NCBI GenBank assembly: GCA_958295665.1
Contig: OY282560.1
Span: 206,010,420-206,074,419 of the forward strand
Origin: Tipula vernalis
Taxonomy: Eukaryota > Arthropoda > Insecta > Diptera > Tipulidae
DNA length: 64,000 nucleotides
Direction: 5' to 3'
The notes below the pieces were generated by a model, which did not search any database, had not been told where the DNA came from, and saw only the letters and a program-made list of their open reading frames with translations. Positions 1 to 11,794 of this stretch are shown here, one piece after another; position 1 is the stretch's first letter, and each line of letters begins with the position of its first letter. A program made the translations under genes and the position numbers.

Positions 1-609
1 TACAAGCGGGTTTTTAAGAAGTTTGTTCTAATAACATATAATATTTAATATTTTATTATTAAATAACTACCAAGTCTCAGATAATTCCGCATAAAAAGCT
101 AGTTTCTAAATCTTTTATACCCAAATATACCCAAAGTTATTAGCCATTTTAAGAATCTCAAAAATTCAAAAAAAATTAATGAAATAATAAAACTAAAGAA
201 CCGTTATTTTTTTTTTTTTGCTCAACACATAAAGGTGGGAATTTTTCTGGAGAGTTGTGCCGAAGTACATATATGGAACAACATTATATTAGTTAAAAGT
301 TTATTGGAATTATTTACAAGTTTATATGGAGCACTGTTTTTGTTTCCTGGGCACTATTCTGGTTTTCCGGGCGACTTGGGAATTAGAATTGTATTATTGG
401 ATTATTGTAATTTTTTTAGTGTATTTTGGTATTATTTTTTCCCAAGCTTACTGGGGCGATTGGTATTTTTTCTAATTTTGGGAAAAAATAATTCAACGTA
501 CGTTGAGATATAATAAAACAAAATTGCAATAGCAATCGAAAAGAAGTGGTAACATGCCGGGTGATATTTTTTAACTTGAAACGTTCAAATATCTCGAAAA
601 ATATCTCGA

Positions 610-611
<2 letters not shown>
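1..611. other. AT-rich intergenic DNA
   Basis: No convincing gene is seen. Short open frames here are low-complexity and have no family resemblance. A short direct repeat of the type atctcgaaaaat occurs just before the TA microsatellite. Confidence 0.5.

Positions 612-679
<68 letters not shown>
612..679. repeat. (TA)n microsatellite
   Basis: About 34 uninterrupted TA units. Open frames reading isoleucine-tyrosine repeats through it are an artefact of the repeat. Confidence 0.97.
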
Positions 680-683
<4 letters not shown>

Positions 684-2424
684 CATACTCCAAAAATTGT
701 CAATTTGGACTCCTCTGTACTTGAGATGGCCATCTCCATTAAAATCTCGAGTTGTAAAATTTTCATGATTCCATTTCTTTCTTCATACTTTACGTAAGAA
801 AGTAGTACATGCTGTACATAGTGCACAGTGGATTGCAATACATTTTTATGGCAAAGGTAAGAAACCTGCCACAAAATATCTGTAATATACAATTATATTA
901 TATTTTATTGTGCGTTTTTAAGTAGAACAAGGCATTTTTTTCCATATGCAAACAAAAATTAGCTGAATGCTCAATAATCAACATCGTGCACTTGCTATAT
1001 TTGTTTGTTTGTTTCAGCTCAAAGCGCTAAAGTTCATTCTAAGAGTGCCTGAAAATGGTGTGAAAATTGTTTCGGCTATATCAAAACATTTCCTTTGATG
1101 CAGGTGTTCTGTCTTTATAATAAATTTAAAAAACTATAAATCCGAGTTATATGACTCTAACCCATCAGAATCATCTTGTTGATTTTATAGTGAAATATAC
1201 AATAGGAGCAATTTCGATATAGACGTATTCTAGATTTTCCCAATTTGGTGTTTGCGCCTACATCCTAGGTTGATTGAGTTGGAACGTTATTCCCAGGTTC
1301 GGTGTTTCACATTCCGTTCGCATTGAACTTCTTTCGATTATTCTTCGGGCGCTTTGAAGTGGTTATCTCAATTTTGCGTTGTACTATTGTCACTTTGCCA
1401 AATATTGTTGCTAGATCGGTGTTTTGTCGGTTACCTGCACTATTCTGAAATGGTTTCTAATATAATAGCTATGTTCTTTTAATGTATAACCTGTTTCTTT
1501 TGTAGAGGTTTATTAGCACTGGACGACAACAAAGTAAATTAAATTCGGAAACATTTTTTTCTATATTTTTGCATCACACCGTATAAATAAAACTTTGCAT
1601 GGAACACAAACTAAATGAAGCACAGTCATAAAATTGCTAAAATAATAAGGCAACAACGACAATGCATCATAGAAGACAAGCCAGAAACCAATAACATCAA
1701 CAAAATATAAAAGGTACGAGTTTTCTTATTTTTTTTAATACAAAGTTCGCATTTTTATTTACATTTTTTGCATTGGTGAATAAGCGGATTGTTTATTTTT
1801 ATTTTTTTACTATAAATTTATCACTTTATTGTTGTCTGTATACTATACGAGTACATGCTATATTTAAGTTCGTGCGCTTTTAAATGTTTAAATTAATGAT
1901 AAAAAGGGGCACAATTTATAAACACAACAAAGCACAAAACCAAAACATTTTTACATTTTATATTCAGGGAAATGAATGCAGCAAAGACTAAGATGATTTT
2001 AGTTTCCACTATTCATGGTTTGGTATACAGGATTTGCTAGAAATTATAAAAGAATTGTTGAAACTTTTTTACGGAGCTCCCAATAGGAATACGGAGAACA
2101 ACTAAAGCAGCTTGATATAATTTTTTAGTTGTGCTCTGCATACAAAATAGAAATCGTTTAGGGAAAATTAAACTTCCTGTTGAAATTTGTAGTCAGTTTG
2201 ATTTTGGCACAAACAAGTTTGAATAACATTATTATAATTTTTTTTATGGGAACTCGACTTAATTTTTTTTTTTTTAATTTTGCCAATGGCTTTATTCTTG
2301 AATCTTTTTACATAAGAAACTCACAAGAAGTAATGAAATTTTAAGCTAAAATTATTACATATTTTAAGTCTTAACCAATTGTGAGTGTTCACAATTTAAT
2401 TGATTTAGATTATACTTATATGCA
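680..2424. other. intergenic DNA, no gene recognised
   Basis: AT-rich sequence with stops in all frames. Nothing was recognised apart from homopolymer T runs. It ends at the left LTR of the Gypsy-type element. Confidence 0.5.
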
Positions 2425-2757
2425 TATGACTGTCAAGCCATTTATTTATTTCGAACCAATTATTAAATACATTGAATTTTATTATTATTAAATTGAGCGT
2501 TGGCGATGGACTAAAATCTGTTTTTTTATTTTCTTAAAAATGCGTTTATCATCGTACGGGACAGTAGTGCTGCACACATGTACTCTCTCGTCTCGCGAGA
2601 GGAGATCGTTGTGTATCATGGAGATGAGAGATTGTCGTGCAACACTTACCTGTCGTCGTGTCACTAACAGATGTTAGTGCATCGGCTATCTTATCGTAAA
2701 TTTATGTACATTACTTAGGAAAAATATGTTAATTAGACTGCAAGAGCACCACAAGTA
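2425..2757 (-). repeat. 3' LTR of the Gypsy-type element
   Basis: Matches the right LTR over most of its length, including the shared segments gttggcgatggactaaaatc and ctctcgtctcgcgagagg. It differs by many substitutions and small indels: about 28 bp near 2719-2746 are absent from the other LTR. The outer (left) edge is uncertain by a few bases. Confidence 0.8.
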
Positions 2758-2840
2758 CTCCCCTTTTTAGCGATAGCCTTGGGTTCACCTTTCGTTTTGG
2801 CTGATTCGCTGTTATCGATTGTGGTGGTGGTTGAGGCTGG

Positions 2841-3560
2841 CTATTCGTTTGGTTCGGTAGAGCAATGCTCCGGTTCATCTTTCCAAATTATTGCTGGTTT
2901 CAGCCGATCAATGGATATATTAGCGATACGATTGTTCATCTGAATCCTGTATAATTTGCGTCGCCGTTTTATTACTTTGAAGGGTCCTTCGTAGGGTGGT
3001 GATACGAAGGCTTTGATTGCATCGGTGCGTACGAAGACGTGTGTACACGTATGCAGTTCCTTGCTGATGTAAGATGTTGGTTTAACATGGAATGATGTGT
3101 TCGTCGGGTTTATGTTTGTCATTGACTCGCGCAGTTTTTTGACTACTTCGTTTTGATCATCGGAAGATTTATTTATATCGTAAAATTCACCGGGTATGCG
3201 TAATGTTGTGCCACAAACTAATTCGGCTGGTGTCGTAAGTATATCTTTCTTGAACGATACGCGTAAACTTAACATAATGATTGGCAAACTATCAACCCAT
3301 GCATCTTTGCCTACCACCAGAATTGACGATTTAAGTGTTCCACGCCAACGTTCTATTAACCCGTTCGACTGAGGGTGGCAAGGCGTAATTCGGTAATGGA
3401 CCAATAAGATCCATGTTTATATGGCTAAATCGGCGATCTGGCGGTTTGTACTGGCTAACCGGTGTGTTATTATGACGGTGTATTTTTAAGCGCTGACACT
3501 GAATACAGCCGCGAACGAACTTTGTAATATCTTTAATAGGTGCTATATTTTTGTTGCGTT
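2841..3560 (-). pseudogene. Gypsy integrase, C-terminal part
   Basis: The minus-strand frame 3404-2841 encodes the end of a retrotransposon integrase. It has the motif ITPCHPQSNGLIERWRGTLK, which contains the region of the catalytic glutamate, followed by the basic C-terminal domain with ...PYEGPFKVIKR. It normally joins element cDNA to host DNA in the nucleus. The zinc-binding domain and the first catalytic aspartates are not intact: upstream sequence to about 3560 is frame-broken and short. It follows the RNase H remnant and precedes the polypurine tract, as expected for Gypsy order. Confidence 0.8.
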
Positions 3561-3572
3561 TCGGTCAGCTTT

Positions 3573-3779
3573 TTAGAAAAATATCCCAATGCCTTGATGT
3601 AATACAGCTCCTACCGCGAAATTCGATGCATCTACGTGCAGAGAGAGTTCAGAATTTTTCTTCGGAAAAGCGAGTGATGTAACAGTGGCGACTTCGTTTT
3701 TACACTTGTCGAACGCTTCGTTTGCTTCGTGGGTCCAATTTAATAATGTCTTGTCATGTTTTATATTGGCCTTAATCAT
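3573..3779 (-). pseudogene. Gypsy RNase H fragment
   Basis: A 68-residue frame contains the connection/RNase H start of a Gypsy pol polyprotein: WTHEANEAFDKCK followed by SLHVDASNFAVGAVLHQ, with the first RNase H aspartate in VDAS. The enzyme would degrade RNA in the RNA:DNA hybrid. Only the first part of the domain remains. It is out of frame with the reverse transcriptase fragment immediately upstream on the minus strand, so the polyprotein is broken here. Confidence 0.75.
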
Positions 3780-3830
3780 CGAATGAAGTATTATTTGCGA
3801 ATTTATGGCGTTTGGTATAAATTTCCGATA

Positions 3831-4280
3831 TTAAATCATAGCTAAGAAAGTTTTAAAATCTTTTGCTATGACAGGCTTACGATAATTTTTAATGGCTTCT
3901 ATCTTGCTAGGAAGAGGTGAAATGCAACTTTTTGAAATGATATGGCCTAGATATTGTAATTCAGATACGGCAAATTCACATTTAGCTACGTTGAAAGCAA
4001 GGCGATGTGTACGTAGTCGTTCTAATACTAATCGTACATGTTGTTCATGTTCGCTGATGTTTTCCGATGCAATCAATATGTCATCTAAATAAGGGAAAAC
4101 AAATTTTAAGCCTCTTAATGCCTCATGTATTAATCGTTGGAACGTTTGGGGTGCGTTTCGTAGACCAAACGTCATGAATATAAATTCGTACAACCCAAAT
4201 GGCGTCGTGATGGCGGTTTTCGAAATGTCGTTTGAATGAATTGATACCTGATGGAATGCTTTATGCAGACCTATTTTAAT
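3831..4280 (-). pseudogene. Gypsy reverse transcriptase, palm fragment
   Basis: The minus-strand frame carries FMTFGLRNAPQTFQRLIHE and the catalytic motif FPYLDDILIAS, followed by KCEFAVSELQYLGHII. These are RT motifs B to E of the Ty3/Gypsy type. Just upstream, at about 4190-4270, GLHKAFHQ and the TPFGLYEF motif can be read. The fingers domain with the first catalytic aspartate motif is missing, because the frame is joined almost directly to the protease remnant. This indicates an internal deletion. The copy is inactive. Confidence 0.85.
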
Positions 4281-4306
4281 GAACCTATGATTGATCGATG
4301 ATTGAC

Positions 4307-4590
4307 CTATATTATTTGGCCGCGCTTTAAATCGATGAGTAGATCGAAATTGCGAATGAAGTCGGCTCCAATAATTGGCGTCTTAACGTCAGCAATAAAA
4401 AAATCCCATTCGAAATGGCGTCTTAAATTTAGATCTAATTTAATTCGTTTCTTACCATAAACATTTATCTTAGTTCCATTTGCTGCGAATAGTTTCAAAT
4501 CGGTTGAATCTTTTTTCTCGTTCGGCGTAGGCGGAACAACGGAAACATCAGCGCCCGTATCAATGAGGAATTTGATAGCTGATTTTTGCC
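4307..4590 (-). pseudogene. Gypsy aspartic protease fragment
   Basis: Reading the minus strand from about 4590, the frame has LIDTGADVSVVPP, the active-site DTG motif of a retropepsin, followed by IGADFIRNFDLLIDL, the second conserved part (IGxDF). The protease would mature gag and pol. It lies between the gag zinc-finger region and the RT remnant in the usual order. The region between protease and RT is only a few tens of bases, shorter than in intact elements. Confidence 0.8.
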
Positions 4591-4599
4591 CGTTATGGA

Positions 4600-5494
4600 C
4601 AGATGGCTAATGTTGACACGAGTGTATGTAGAATCGGCTAAACTCGTGTCAGCAGCTGGTGCTAGTCATCCTGAGGAATGTTCTTTCGGTGTACCGTTGC
4701 TTGTTGTATGTCGACAGGGGCTACGGCATTTACGAGATTTTCGACCAAATTGTCGGTGGTACCTATATTCTTCATTGGGGTCACCAGGTATTGAGCTTCT
4801 CGTACGCAAATTAGAGCGTGATAAATTGCGACTACGGCTTCGTCCGCGTTGGGACCATAAGTCCTCAATCTACCTTGATAGTTGGGCAATTTCGGCTTTG
4901 TTTTAACACCAGACATGTTTGGTCGCGTAGTGACAGAGTCGATTCAGTATCACGATCGACGGCATTGATAGTACGCATCTGCATAACGTCGACAATGACG
5001 TCGGATTTTTTTGGAAACTCCTCTACGGAGCCGGCGGAGGCAGCTCATGCATGTTCCGGTAATCGTTGAGCCCACAGTCCTTAAAGGGTCGCGCCACTTA
5101 TTCAATTGCTGGCAAGGAAAAGCTGGCTTGGTTTTAAGTCGCCCAGCGGCATTTCGGACAACACTTGATTGAGTCGTCGTTGCTGGCTTAATGGGGGGGG
5201 GGGGGGTGGCGTTGATAATCCCACGCAATTGTGGCAGTATTGTAGGATCTACAGCCGATAATACTGTATTATATCGTTGTTTATCAGCTACTATTCCAGA
5301 TGCGGGGGAAATCAGAAGTCCAGCGACAAAAACCAACTTTCAATATCATTATTAATCATTCGCGGCATTGGTATTTTGGCGTATAGCGCTGCAACTCCCT
5401 CATTGGATTGGTCAGCGGTTGCAGGTGCCTTCAAACCCGTTATGCCGGTTGAAGTGGTGATGTTGGTGGTATGAGTGAGACCGGTAGTTGTCAT
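4600..5494 (-). pseudogene. Gypsy gag remnant
   Basis: Three overlapping broken minus-strand frames together resemble insect Gypsy gag. Near 5494-5312 there is AKIPMPRMINNDIESWFLSLDF-like sequence, which I read as the start of the capsid-like domain. Near 5336-5200 there is ADKQRYNTVLSAVDPTILPQ. Near 4770-4693 there is YHRQFGRKSRKCRSPC, a histidine/cysteine motif found at the end of many such gag proteins. A run of 13 G (about 5192-5204, plus strand) interrupts the gene. Several frame changes mean no protein is made. Confidence 0.7.
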
Positions 5495-6000
5495 TTCACG
5501 GTAAATCCAAACCGTTGTTCCGAAATATAGTTGGAATGTTCCGTCCGATGAAACTTAAAAAGTGTAAATTGAACTCGGAATAAAAACAAATACGGAGTTT
5601 CGTGAATGACGACAAGGACGTAGACGCAGTGGACGCAGATGTTTACTAATTTATAATCACGAATGAAAATTACTTTTAACCGTATTAATTTATAACCGTA
5701 GTAATTTGTGTATGTTTAATTGTATTAATCGTAGCACTAATTCACTGCGTTCGCGATACCGAGTGCTTATTTTTCTGTGTAAATACCGGTGATTTAACAC
5801 GTTGAAACTGTCAACCGATATACGTTCGAAGAACGACGCTGCTCTTACTGTTAACACTACACGAATTTTATTACACAGTAATTATTATTCCGTTAATTTA
5901 TGAGTTGTATAATTGAAATTAATTCACTTTGGAAACTTTGATTTAGTTTTTTAGATTAATAAAATTGATTATAATATTGTTTATTAATAACTGGAACGTC

Positions 6001-6016
6001 GTGGTCATGGTCACCA
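6001..6016 (-). promoter_or_regulatory. primer binding site
   Basis: On the minus strand the sequence directly after the 5' LTR begins TGGTGACC. It starts with TGG, complementary to the CCA end of a tRNA, and is therefore the expected start site of minus-strand DNA synthesis. The tRNA species was not identified. Confidence 0.6.
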
Positions 6017-6366
6017 ATTTATGGCTGTCGAGCCATTTATTTATTTTGAACCAATTATTAAATACATTAAATTTTATTATTATTAAATTGAGTGTTGGCG
6101 ATGGACTAAAATCTGTTTTTTTTATTTTCTTAAAAATGCGTTTATCATCGTACGGGACAATAGTGCTGCACACATGTATTCTCTCGTCTCGCGAGAGGAA
6201 ATCGTTGTGTATCATCGTGCACGATAACAATAATGCATACACACCTACCCGTCTCATGAGAGGAGAGATCGTCGTGCAACACTTACCTGTCGTTGTGTTG
6301 CTAACAGATGTTAGTGCATCGGCTATCTCATCATAAATTTATTTACATTACTTACCACCACATGTA
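6017..6366 (-). repeat. 5' LTR of the Gypsy-type element
   Basis: Paired with the left LTR. It contains the same ctctcgtctcgcgagagg and aacagatgttagtgcatcgg segments. The extra segment gtgcacgataacaataatgc near 6210 is absent from the left copy, so the two LTRs have diverged considerably since insertion. Confidence 0.8.
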
Positions 6367-6379
6367 TAACATATAATCT

Positions 6380-7695
6380 TTTAATAAATTTACAGGTTCG
6401 TAGGTTTATCAGTCCTAGTGGATCTGTTCTTCTCAGTCGCCTAAATCACTGGTGGCCAATTCATTGGGATATGCTTCTAGTTTTGAGTAATATTTCGAAC
6501 TGAATTCTTTAATTGTTTTTTTAAAGGTCATCATGTATATTACTATTTCGAATGTTACACGGAGCATTGGTAATACTGCGAATTATTTTCGCGTCGGTTC
6601 ATTGCAGGACTCCTCTGTTTGAAGTGCCGGTGGATCCCCATAACTGAATAGCATATGTCCAATATGGGTTTGATTATCGCTTTGTACGGTAAAACTTTAT
6701 TGGCTAATGACAACTGAGATTTTCTTCCCATCAGCCAATACCTTTTGGAAAATGTAATTTTCATTTGATTGTGCTTTGTATCAGTATGATCTTTCCATAT
6801 TAACCTTCTATCCAGGTGCAAACTTAAGTATTTAACCTTCGTTTCTTGAGGAATATTTTTATCATTGAATTTCACTGCTGGGCGGCAGGTGCGTTTGTTC
6901 AGCATGAATGTGACATGAGTTGATTTATTTTCGTTTACTATTATTCACCATGCCTTCAGCCAGTCCGCTGCCTTGCGGAACACCTGCATTAATATAATTT
7001 AAGCAAATAGTTGCGCTATTTTGTTTGACCATGTATTGCCTTTGAAGAAGATAGTTTCCCAAAACTAAGTAAAATTTCTTCGGTAGAAGCTCTTTAATTT
7101 TGTATATTAGTCCATCGTGGCAAGCTTTATCAAAGGCTTGAGCGATATCCAAGATAACAGAAAAAAATTTCTTTTCCTCGAAGGTGATTTTGATTGCATT
7201 TACAACTCTGTGTACTTGCTCTATAGTACCATGTTGATTTCGGAGCCCAAATTGATGGACTAGTATAACGCGCCGTTGTTCTAATATTGGTTTCAATTTC
7301 GTTAGTAACATTTTTTCAAATAGCTTTGAGATTGTGGGCAGCATGCTTATTGGGCGATGTGATGAGATTTTCGTTTCATTATTCCCTGGTTTATTCATTG
7401 TGATCAAAGATATCTTCCATTTTTTGTGGAATATAACTGGTTTGCATGCATGATCGTGTTGAATACAAATGTTATTAGTTTTATGCGTTTATCTGCCAAT
7501 TTTCATATAACTTTTCCTATAATGAGATCGTTCTTCCAATTATACTTTATAGGTTTGTAGGGTAAACCATCATACATTTGCTAGGATAGCACGAAATAAT
7601 TACCTTCCTCGTCTGGTGTGAATACTGTTGTTAGATGAAATGGAAAAGCATTGGGTTTCTTCATAACTTCTCGCCCAATTTCCAGTTAGTAGTAT
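6380..7695 (-). pseudogene. Jockey-clade LINE reverse transcriptase fragment
   Basis: Minus-strand frames give successive pieces of a Jockey-type ORF2. HLTTVFTPDEEGNYFVLS (near 7640-7590) is the linker before the RT. HKKWKISLITMNKPG, SSHRPISMLPTISKLFEKML and VILDIAQAFDKACHDGLIYK form RT motif A, with the aspartate in LDIAQAFD, and GVPQGS is motif B. Then come KYLSLHLDRRLIWKDH and YWLMGRKSQLSLANKVLPYK, typical of the Jockey C-terminal region. The FADD motif region is lost at about 6905-6930, where the frame jumps. The endonuclease domain and the 3' tail are absent. It abuts the Gypsy LTR on the left and the minisatellite on the right. Confidence 0.85.
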
Positions 7696-7698
7696 AAT

Positions 7699-8117
7699 CG
7701 GTGACACCAAGCAATTAAAAACTACCAAATGTGGTCGACTGTATATTGTTTCATTTTAATTTGTTTTTTTTTTACCCCAATGTGTATCGTTTATTTTCGA
7801 ATACATAACAATAACAAAAAAAAAAAAGTCAGATTTCCACATTTTAAATCTCGCCTTGAAGAATAATGATCCCTGTAAAATATCATAACGCAAAATGGCG
7901 TTGTAATAATTTCAATGACACCAACCAATTATGATTGAAATCATTTCCGTTTTCAAATTTTTAAATCCCGCCTTGAAAAATGGTGATTCTATAGGGATGT
8001 AAAATATTATAATGCAAAATGGCGTTGTATTAATTTCGGTGACACCAACCAATTAAAATTGAAAACATTTCCGTTTTCAACTTTTTAAATCCCGCCTTGA
8101 AGAATGATGATTCTATT
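7699..8117. repeat. minisatellite array, left block
   Basis: Tandem units share gtgacaccaaccaattaaaa, the phrase cccgccttgaagaatgatga, and aatgcaaaatggcgttgtaa. Units are about 120 bp, with some longer units of about 200-240 bp that carry an added atttattttcgaatacataac segment. This block has three copies of the gtgacacca core, at about 7700, 7917 and 8039. It is interrupted at 8117 by the foldback element. Confidence 0.85.
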
Positions 8118-9266
8118 ATACTGTTAAATTTAGCCGAAAGTTGTCAGCCGAAAGTGAATAGTCGATAATGCAGACTGGAGTAGTCCAGCAGAAAGTAAAG
8201 AAATGGTAATGTAGATTGTGTAATCCCAGCCGAAAGTAAAAAGTCGACATTGCAGATTATGTTATTTACATTCCAGCCGAAAATAAAAAAATTAGTTGTT
8301 ATCTGTCGAAAGTAAATAGGATAAATGGATTGAAAAATTTTTGTAAATAGTCTTACTTGGAAAACATTTTTCAACCTACCTAGTCGTGGAAAATATCCGA
8401 AAATCATAAGAATCCACAAAATTAGAATAAAATCAGACTCTAGAGTGTTTATCTGAAGTTGAATCGGGTTTATACGATTTGTCAAAAGCTATCGAAGGAA
8501 AAAATTCAGTTTAAGTTTGCCGTAGGAAATCTCGGAAAATTCAAAAAGTTTCCAGCCGAAGGTAAGGAATGGATGAATAAAATCAGCCTCTAGAGTATTA
8601 TGTCCGCAGATGGTTTGCATTGATGTGACTTGTCAATAGCTATCGCAGGAAAAAAAATTCAGTTCAATTATCCCGGGGTTTAGGAAAATTTGGAAAAGTT
8701 TTCAGCCGAAAGTATGAAAATAATGTATAAAATCAAGTCAGCCTCTAGTGTGTTAAGTCTGAAGATGCATTTTATTGACTTGTCAATAGCTATTGCAGGA
8801 AAAAAATTTAGTTCAAGGTTCGCTTGGGAAATCCCGGAAAATTCGATTTTTCAAAAATTATTAGAAAATTTGTATGTATAAAACCAGTCTCTATTAATTT
8901 AAACTGAATTTTTTTCTTGCGATAGCTATCGATAAGTCACATCAATAAAACAGATCTCCAGACATATTGCTTTAGATGCTGATTTTATACAAATTTTCTA
9001 AAGAAAATCGAATTTTCCGAGATTTCGCACGGGAAACTTGAACTGATTTTAGCTATTGACAAATCACATAAAAGCTATTCAACGTCAGATATATGTACAC
9101 TCTAGAGGCCGATTTTATTCTAATTTTGTGGATTCTTCTGATTTTTCGATATTTCCCACGACTAGGCTAAACAAAGTTTCCCATATAAGACTATTTATTT
9201 ACTTTTGGATGTCAACCACCAAATTTTTTACTTTCGGCTGGAAACTTTCGGCTAACTTTAACAGGG
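8118..9266. mobile_element. foldback (inverted-repeat) element in the minisatellite
   Basis: A 1,149-bp insert is flanked by the 10-bp direct duplication tgattctatt (8108-8117 and 9267-9276), which is unbroken in other units of the array. Its ends are inverted copies: left ctgttaaatttagccgaaag, right complement ctgttaaagttagccgaaag. Inside each arm the motif agccgaaagta recurs several times. The centre holds further inverted and direct repeats around agctatcgcaggaaaaaa. No transposase frame is present, so it is non-autonomous. The superfamily is uncertain; a 9-10 bp duplication would fit a Mutator-like origin. Confidence 0.75.
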
Positions 9267-10125
9267 TGATTCTATTGGTATGTAAAATATCATAATGCAA
9301 AATGGCGTTGTAATAAACTTGGTGACACCAACCAATTAAAAATTACCAAATGTGTTTGTGTGAATTTTATTCATTTTAATTTTGGTTTTGTTAGTTGGTC
9401 GCTTATTTTCGAATAAATAACAATAACAAAAAAAAATCCGTTTTCAACTTTTTAAATTCCGCCTTGAAGAATGATGTTTCTATTCGTATGGAAAATATCA
9501 TAATGCTTGTAATAATTTCGGTGACACCAACCAATTAAAATCACCAAATGTGGTTGGCTGAATTTTTTATCACTTTAATGTTGGTTTTTTTTAACCCAAT
9601 GTATTTCCTCTATTTTCCAATATATAACAGTAACAAAAAAAATTCCGTTTACAACTTTTTAAATCCCGCCTTGAACAATATTGATTCCTGTTGGTATGTA
9701 TTGTAAAATATCGTAAAGCTAAATGACAATAAATAATTTTAGTGACACCAACTAATTAAAATTGAAAACATTTCTGTTATCAAATTTTTAGAACCCGCCT
9801 TGAAGAATTATGATTCTATTGGTATGTAAAATATCATAATACAAAATGGCGTTGTAATAATCTCGGTGACACCAACCAATTAAAATTGAAAACATTTCCA
9901 TTTTCAACTTTCTAAATCTCGCCTTGAAGAATGATGATTCTATTGGTATGTAAAATATCATAATGCAAAATGGCGTTGTAATAACCTCGGTGACACAACC
10001 AATTAAAAACTGCCAAATGTTGTTGTGTGAATTTTTTTCATTTTAATTTTGGTTTTTGTAACCCAATGTATGTCGTTTATTTTCGAATACATAACAATAA
10101 CAAAATAATTCCGTTTTCAACTTTT
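9267..10125. repeat. minisatellite array, middle block
   Basis: Continuation of the array after the foldback insert. It has five cores, at about 9321, 9519, 9741, 9866 and 9990, with both short and long units. The block stops where BEL/Pao sequence begins, at a tgttgcttcaaca palindrome. Confidence 0.85.
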
Positions 10126-10170
10126 TACTTTCTGTTGCTTCAACATACCGGCCACCTTGAATCGGATGAC

Positions 10171-11682
10171 TCAACCCACTGGGAGTAAACACAATTTATG
10201 AATTGGACGTCTCATGTTTCCAAACTTAGTTTTTAGTGTAACTACTCTTATGTTGTTGTCTGCACCGGGGTGTACTTCAATTATTTTGCCCAATAACCAT
10301 TTAAACGTAGGTAGATTATTATTCTTGACGACAACAACGTCTCCAATTTTGATATTACTTTGTTGTCTGTGCCATTTGTTCCGATGTTGTAAACTCGCCA
10401 AATATTCCAGATACCACCGCTTCCAGATGTGTTGGTTCATCTTGGTTATTATCTGCCATATGGATAATTTTGACATCTTTACTTCATTCAGATTCTCACT
10501 GGGAAGTTGAGTAGTTGGTCGACCAATTAAAAAATGGACAGGAGTCAAGTAGTCCAAGTCATCGCCTGACAATACGCAAATTAGTCTGGAATTCATCATT
10601 GCCTCTATCTCGGTCAATAGGGTTGGCATTTCCTACATGGTAAGCATATGGCCATTGGTAACTCTTCTGAGATGGTATTTAACACTTTTGACGGCAGCTT
10701 CCCACAATCCGCCAAAATGTGGCGAGCTGGGTGGAATAAACTTGAATTCAATTTGATCTGTCAATAAAAAATCCGAATAGAGGTTAGCATTTTGTCTTAG
10801 AAAATGGAAAAACTGGTATAAATGATTGCGTGCTCCAATGAAGTTGGTTCCATTATTACCCTGAATTTCCTTGCATATTCCTCTACGGGCTATAAATCTA
10901 CGAAGTGCAGCTATGTACGCGTGTGTGGTAAGTTCGGAAACCAATTCAATGTGTACTGCTTTGGTGGCTAGAAATATAAATATGCATATGTAGCTTTTAT
11001 ATGATTTTTGTCCTCTACCTCTCCTCAAATGTGTTGTGGAAGGTCCTGCGTAATCCACCCCAACTTTATGGAATGGTCTAACTAGTTCCACTCTTGGTAT
11101 GAGAAGATCACCCATGTTTTGATTTAATTCCTTTGCTTTGTATTTCACACATGTCACGCAGCTATGGCCAATTTTTTTAATTAAATTTCTACAGCCAATG
11201 ACCCAATAATTGTTACGTAACGTTGCCATTATCAGGGTTTGCCCAGCGTGTAGATACTTAAGGTGATGTTCCTTTACAATGAGCCCCGTTAAATTTTCAT
11301 TTGCAAGTAATATAATCGGATCTTTTATATCGTAAGTAACGGTAGCATTTTTTATTCTGCCCCCGACTCTTAGCAGGCCTGACTCATCGAGGTATAGGTT
11401 GAGGTACTTCAGTTTGCTTGATTTCGGTAAATCTTTGTTCGCCGCTATTAATCCAATTTCCAACTCGAAATGTTTACGCTGAATGTGCCCAAAGACAAGG
11501 CACCGAGGTTTTTGTAAATCGGAACTTAGTAGAATTGGCAGAATGGAGGTTTTTGGTACTTGCCTAAGTCTTATGTTGATAAAGCGAATTATATAGCCCA
11601 GAATACAAGTTATTTTTCTGAAAATGGAATTCTTCTCGACGAGATCGTCTATTAGGGTGGTTTGGGGTATTTGAACGGACAT
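10171..11682 (-). pseudogene. BEL/Pao integrase with one in-frame stop
   Basis: Frames 11682-10633 and 10629-10171 are one reading frame split by a single TAG at 10630-10632. An H2C2-like zinc-binding region (HHLKYLH ... CVTCVKYK) is followed by an RNase H-fold core with VGVDYAGP (first aspartate) and PHFGGLWEAAVKSVKYHLRR (glutamate). Between these, the usual SDNGTNF motif reads GNNGTNF, so the second catalytic aspartate is replaced by asparagine. The C-terminal part (EIEAMMNSR, then SIWQIITKMNQHIWKRWYLE) is well preserved. Integrase would insert the element cDNA; this one should be catalytically dead on both counts. Confidence 0.88.
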
Positions 11683-11794
11683 TGATTAACAACGACTATC
11701 TTCTCGGGTAATAGGATGATTTATAATATTTATTGGCCAGTTCAGTGGATCTACTAACCACTTTGGTCCATTCCACCATAACGCGATTTTTTTT

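Larger units (their letters stand above)
2425..6366 (-). mobile_element. Gypsy-type LTR retrotransposon, internally deleted
   Basis: Two related LTRs (about 2425-2757 and 6017-6366) flank a 3.26-kb interior that reads gag, protease, reverse transcriptase, RNase H and integrase on the minus strand. A primer binding site abuts the inner edge of the right LTR: the minus strand starts tggtgaccatgaccacgacg at 6016. A polypurine tract, aaaaaggggag on the minus strand, abuts the left LTR at about 2758-2768. Full elements of this group are usually 5-7 kb, so much of pol is missing. Every coding segment is broken by stops or frameshifts, so the copy is dead. A clear target duplication could not be fixed because the outer LTR ends have diverged. 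Confidence 0.88.

Noticed and set aside
4586..5069. Plus-strand frames of 83-106 codons in the Gypsy-type element
   Set aside because: Antisense to the gag remnant, which shows the histidine/cysteine motif on the minus strand.
2415..6375. Target-site duplication of the Gypsy-type element
   Set aside because: The LTR outer ends have diverged and several alignments are possible; no 4-6 bp duplication stands out.
7699..10125. Regular repeats resembling a CRISPR array
   Set aside because: The units are 120-240 bp, diverged, without unique spacers, and in a eukaryotic context. It is a minisatellite.
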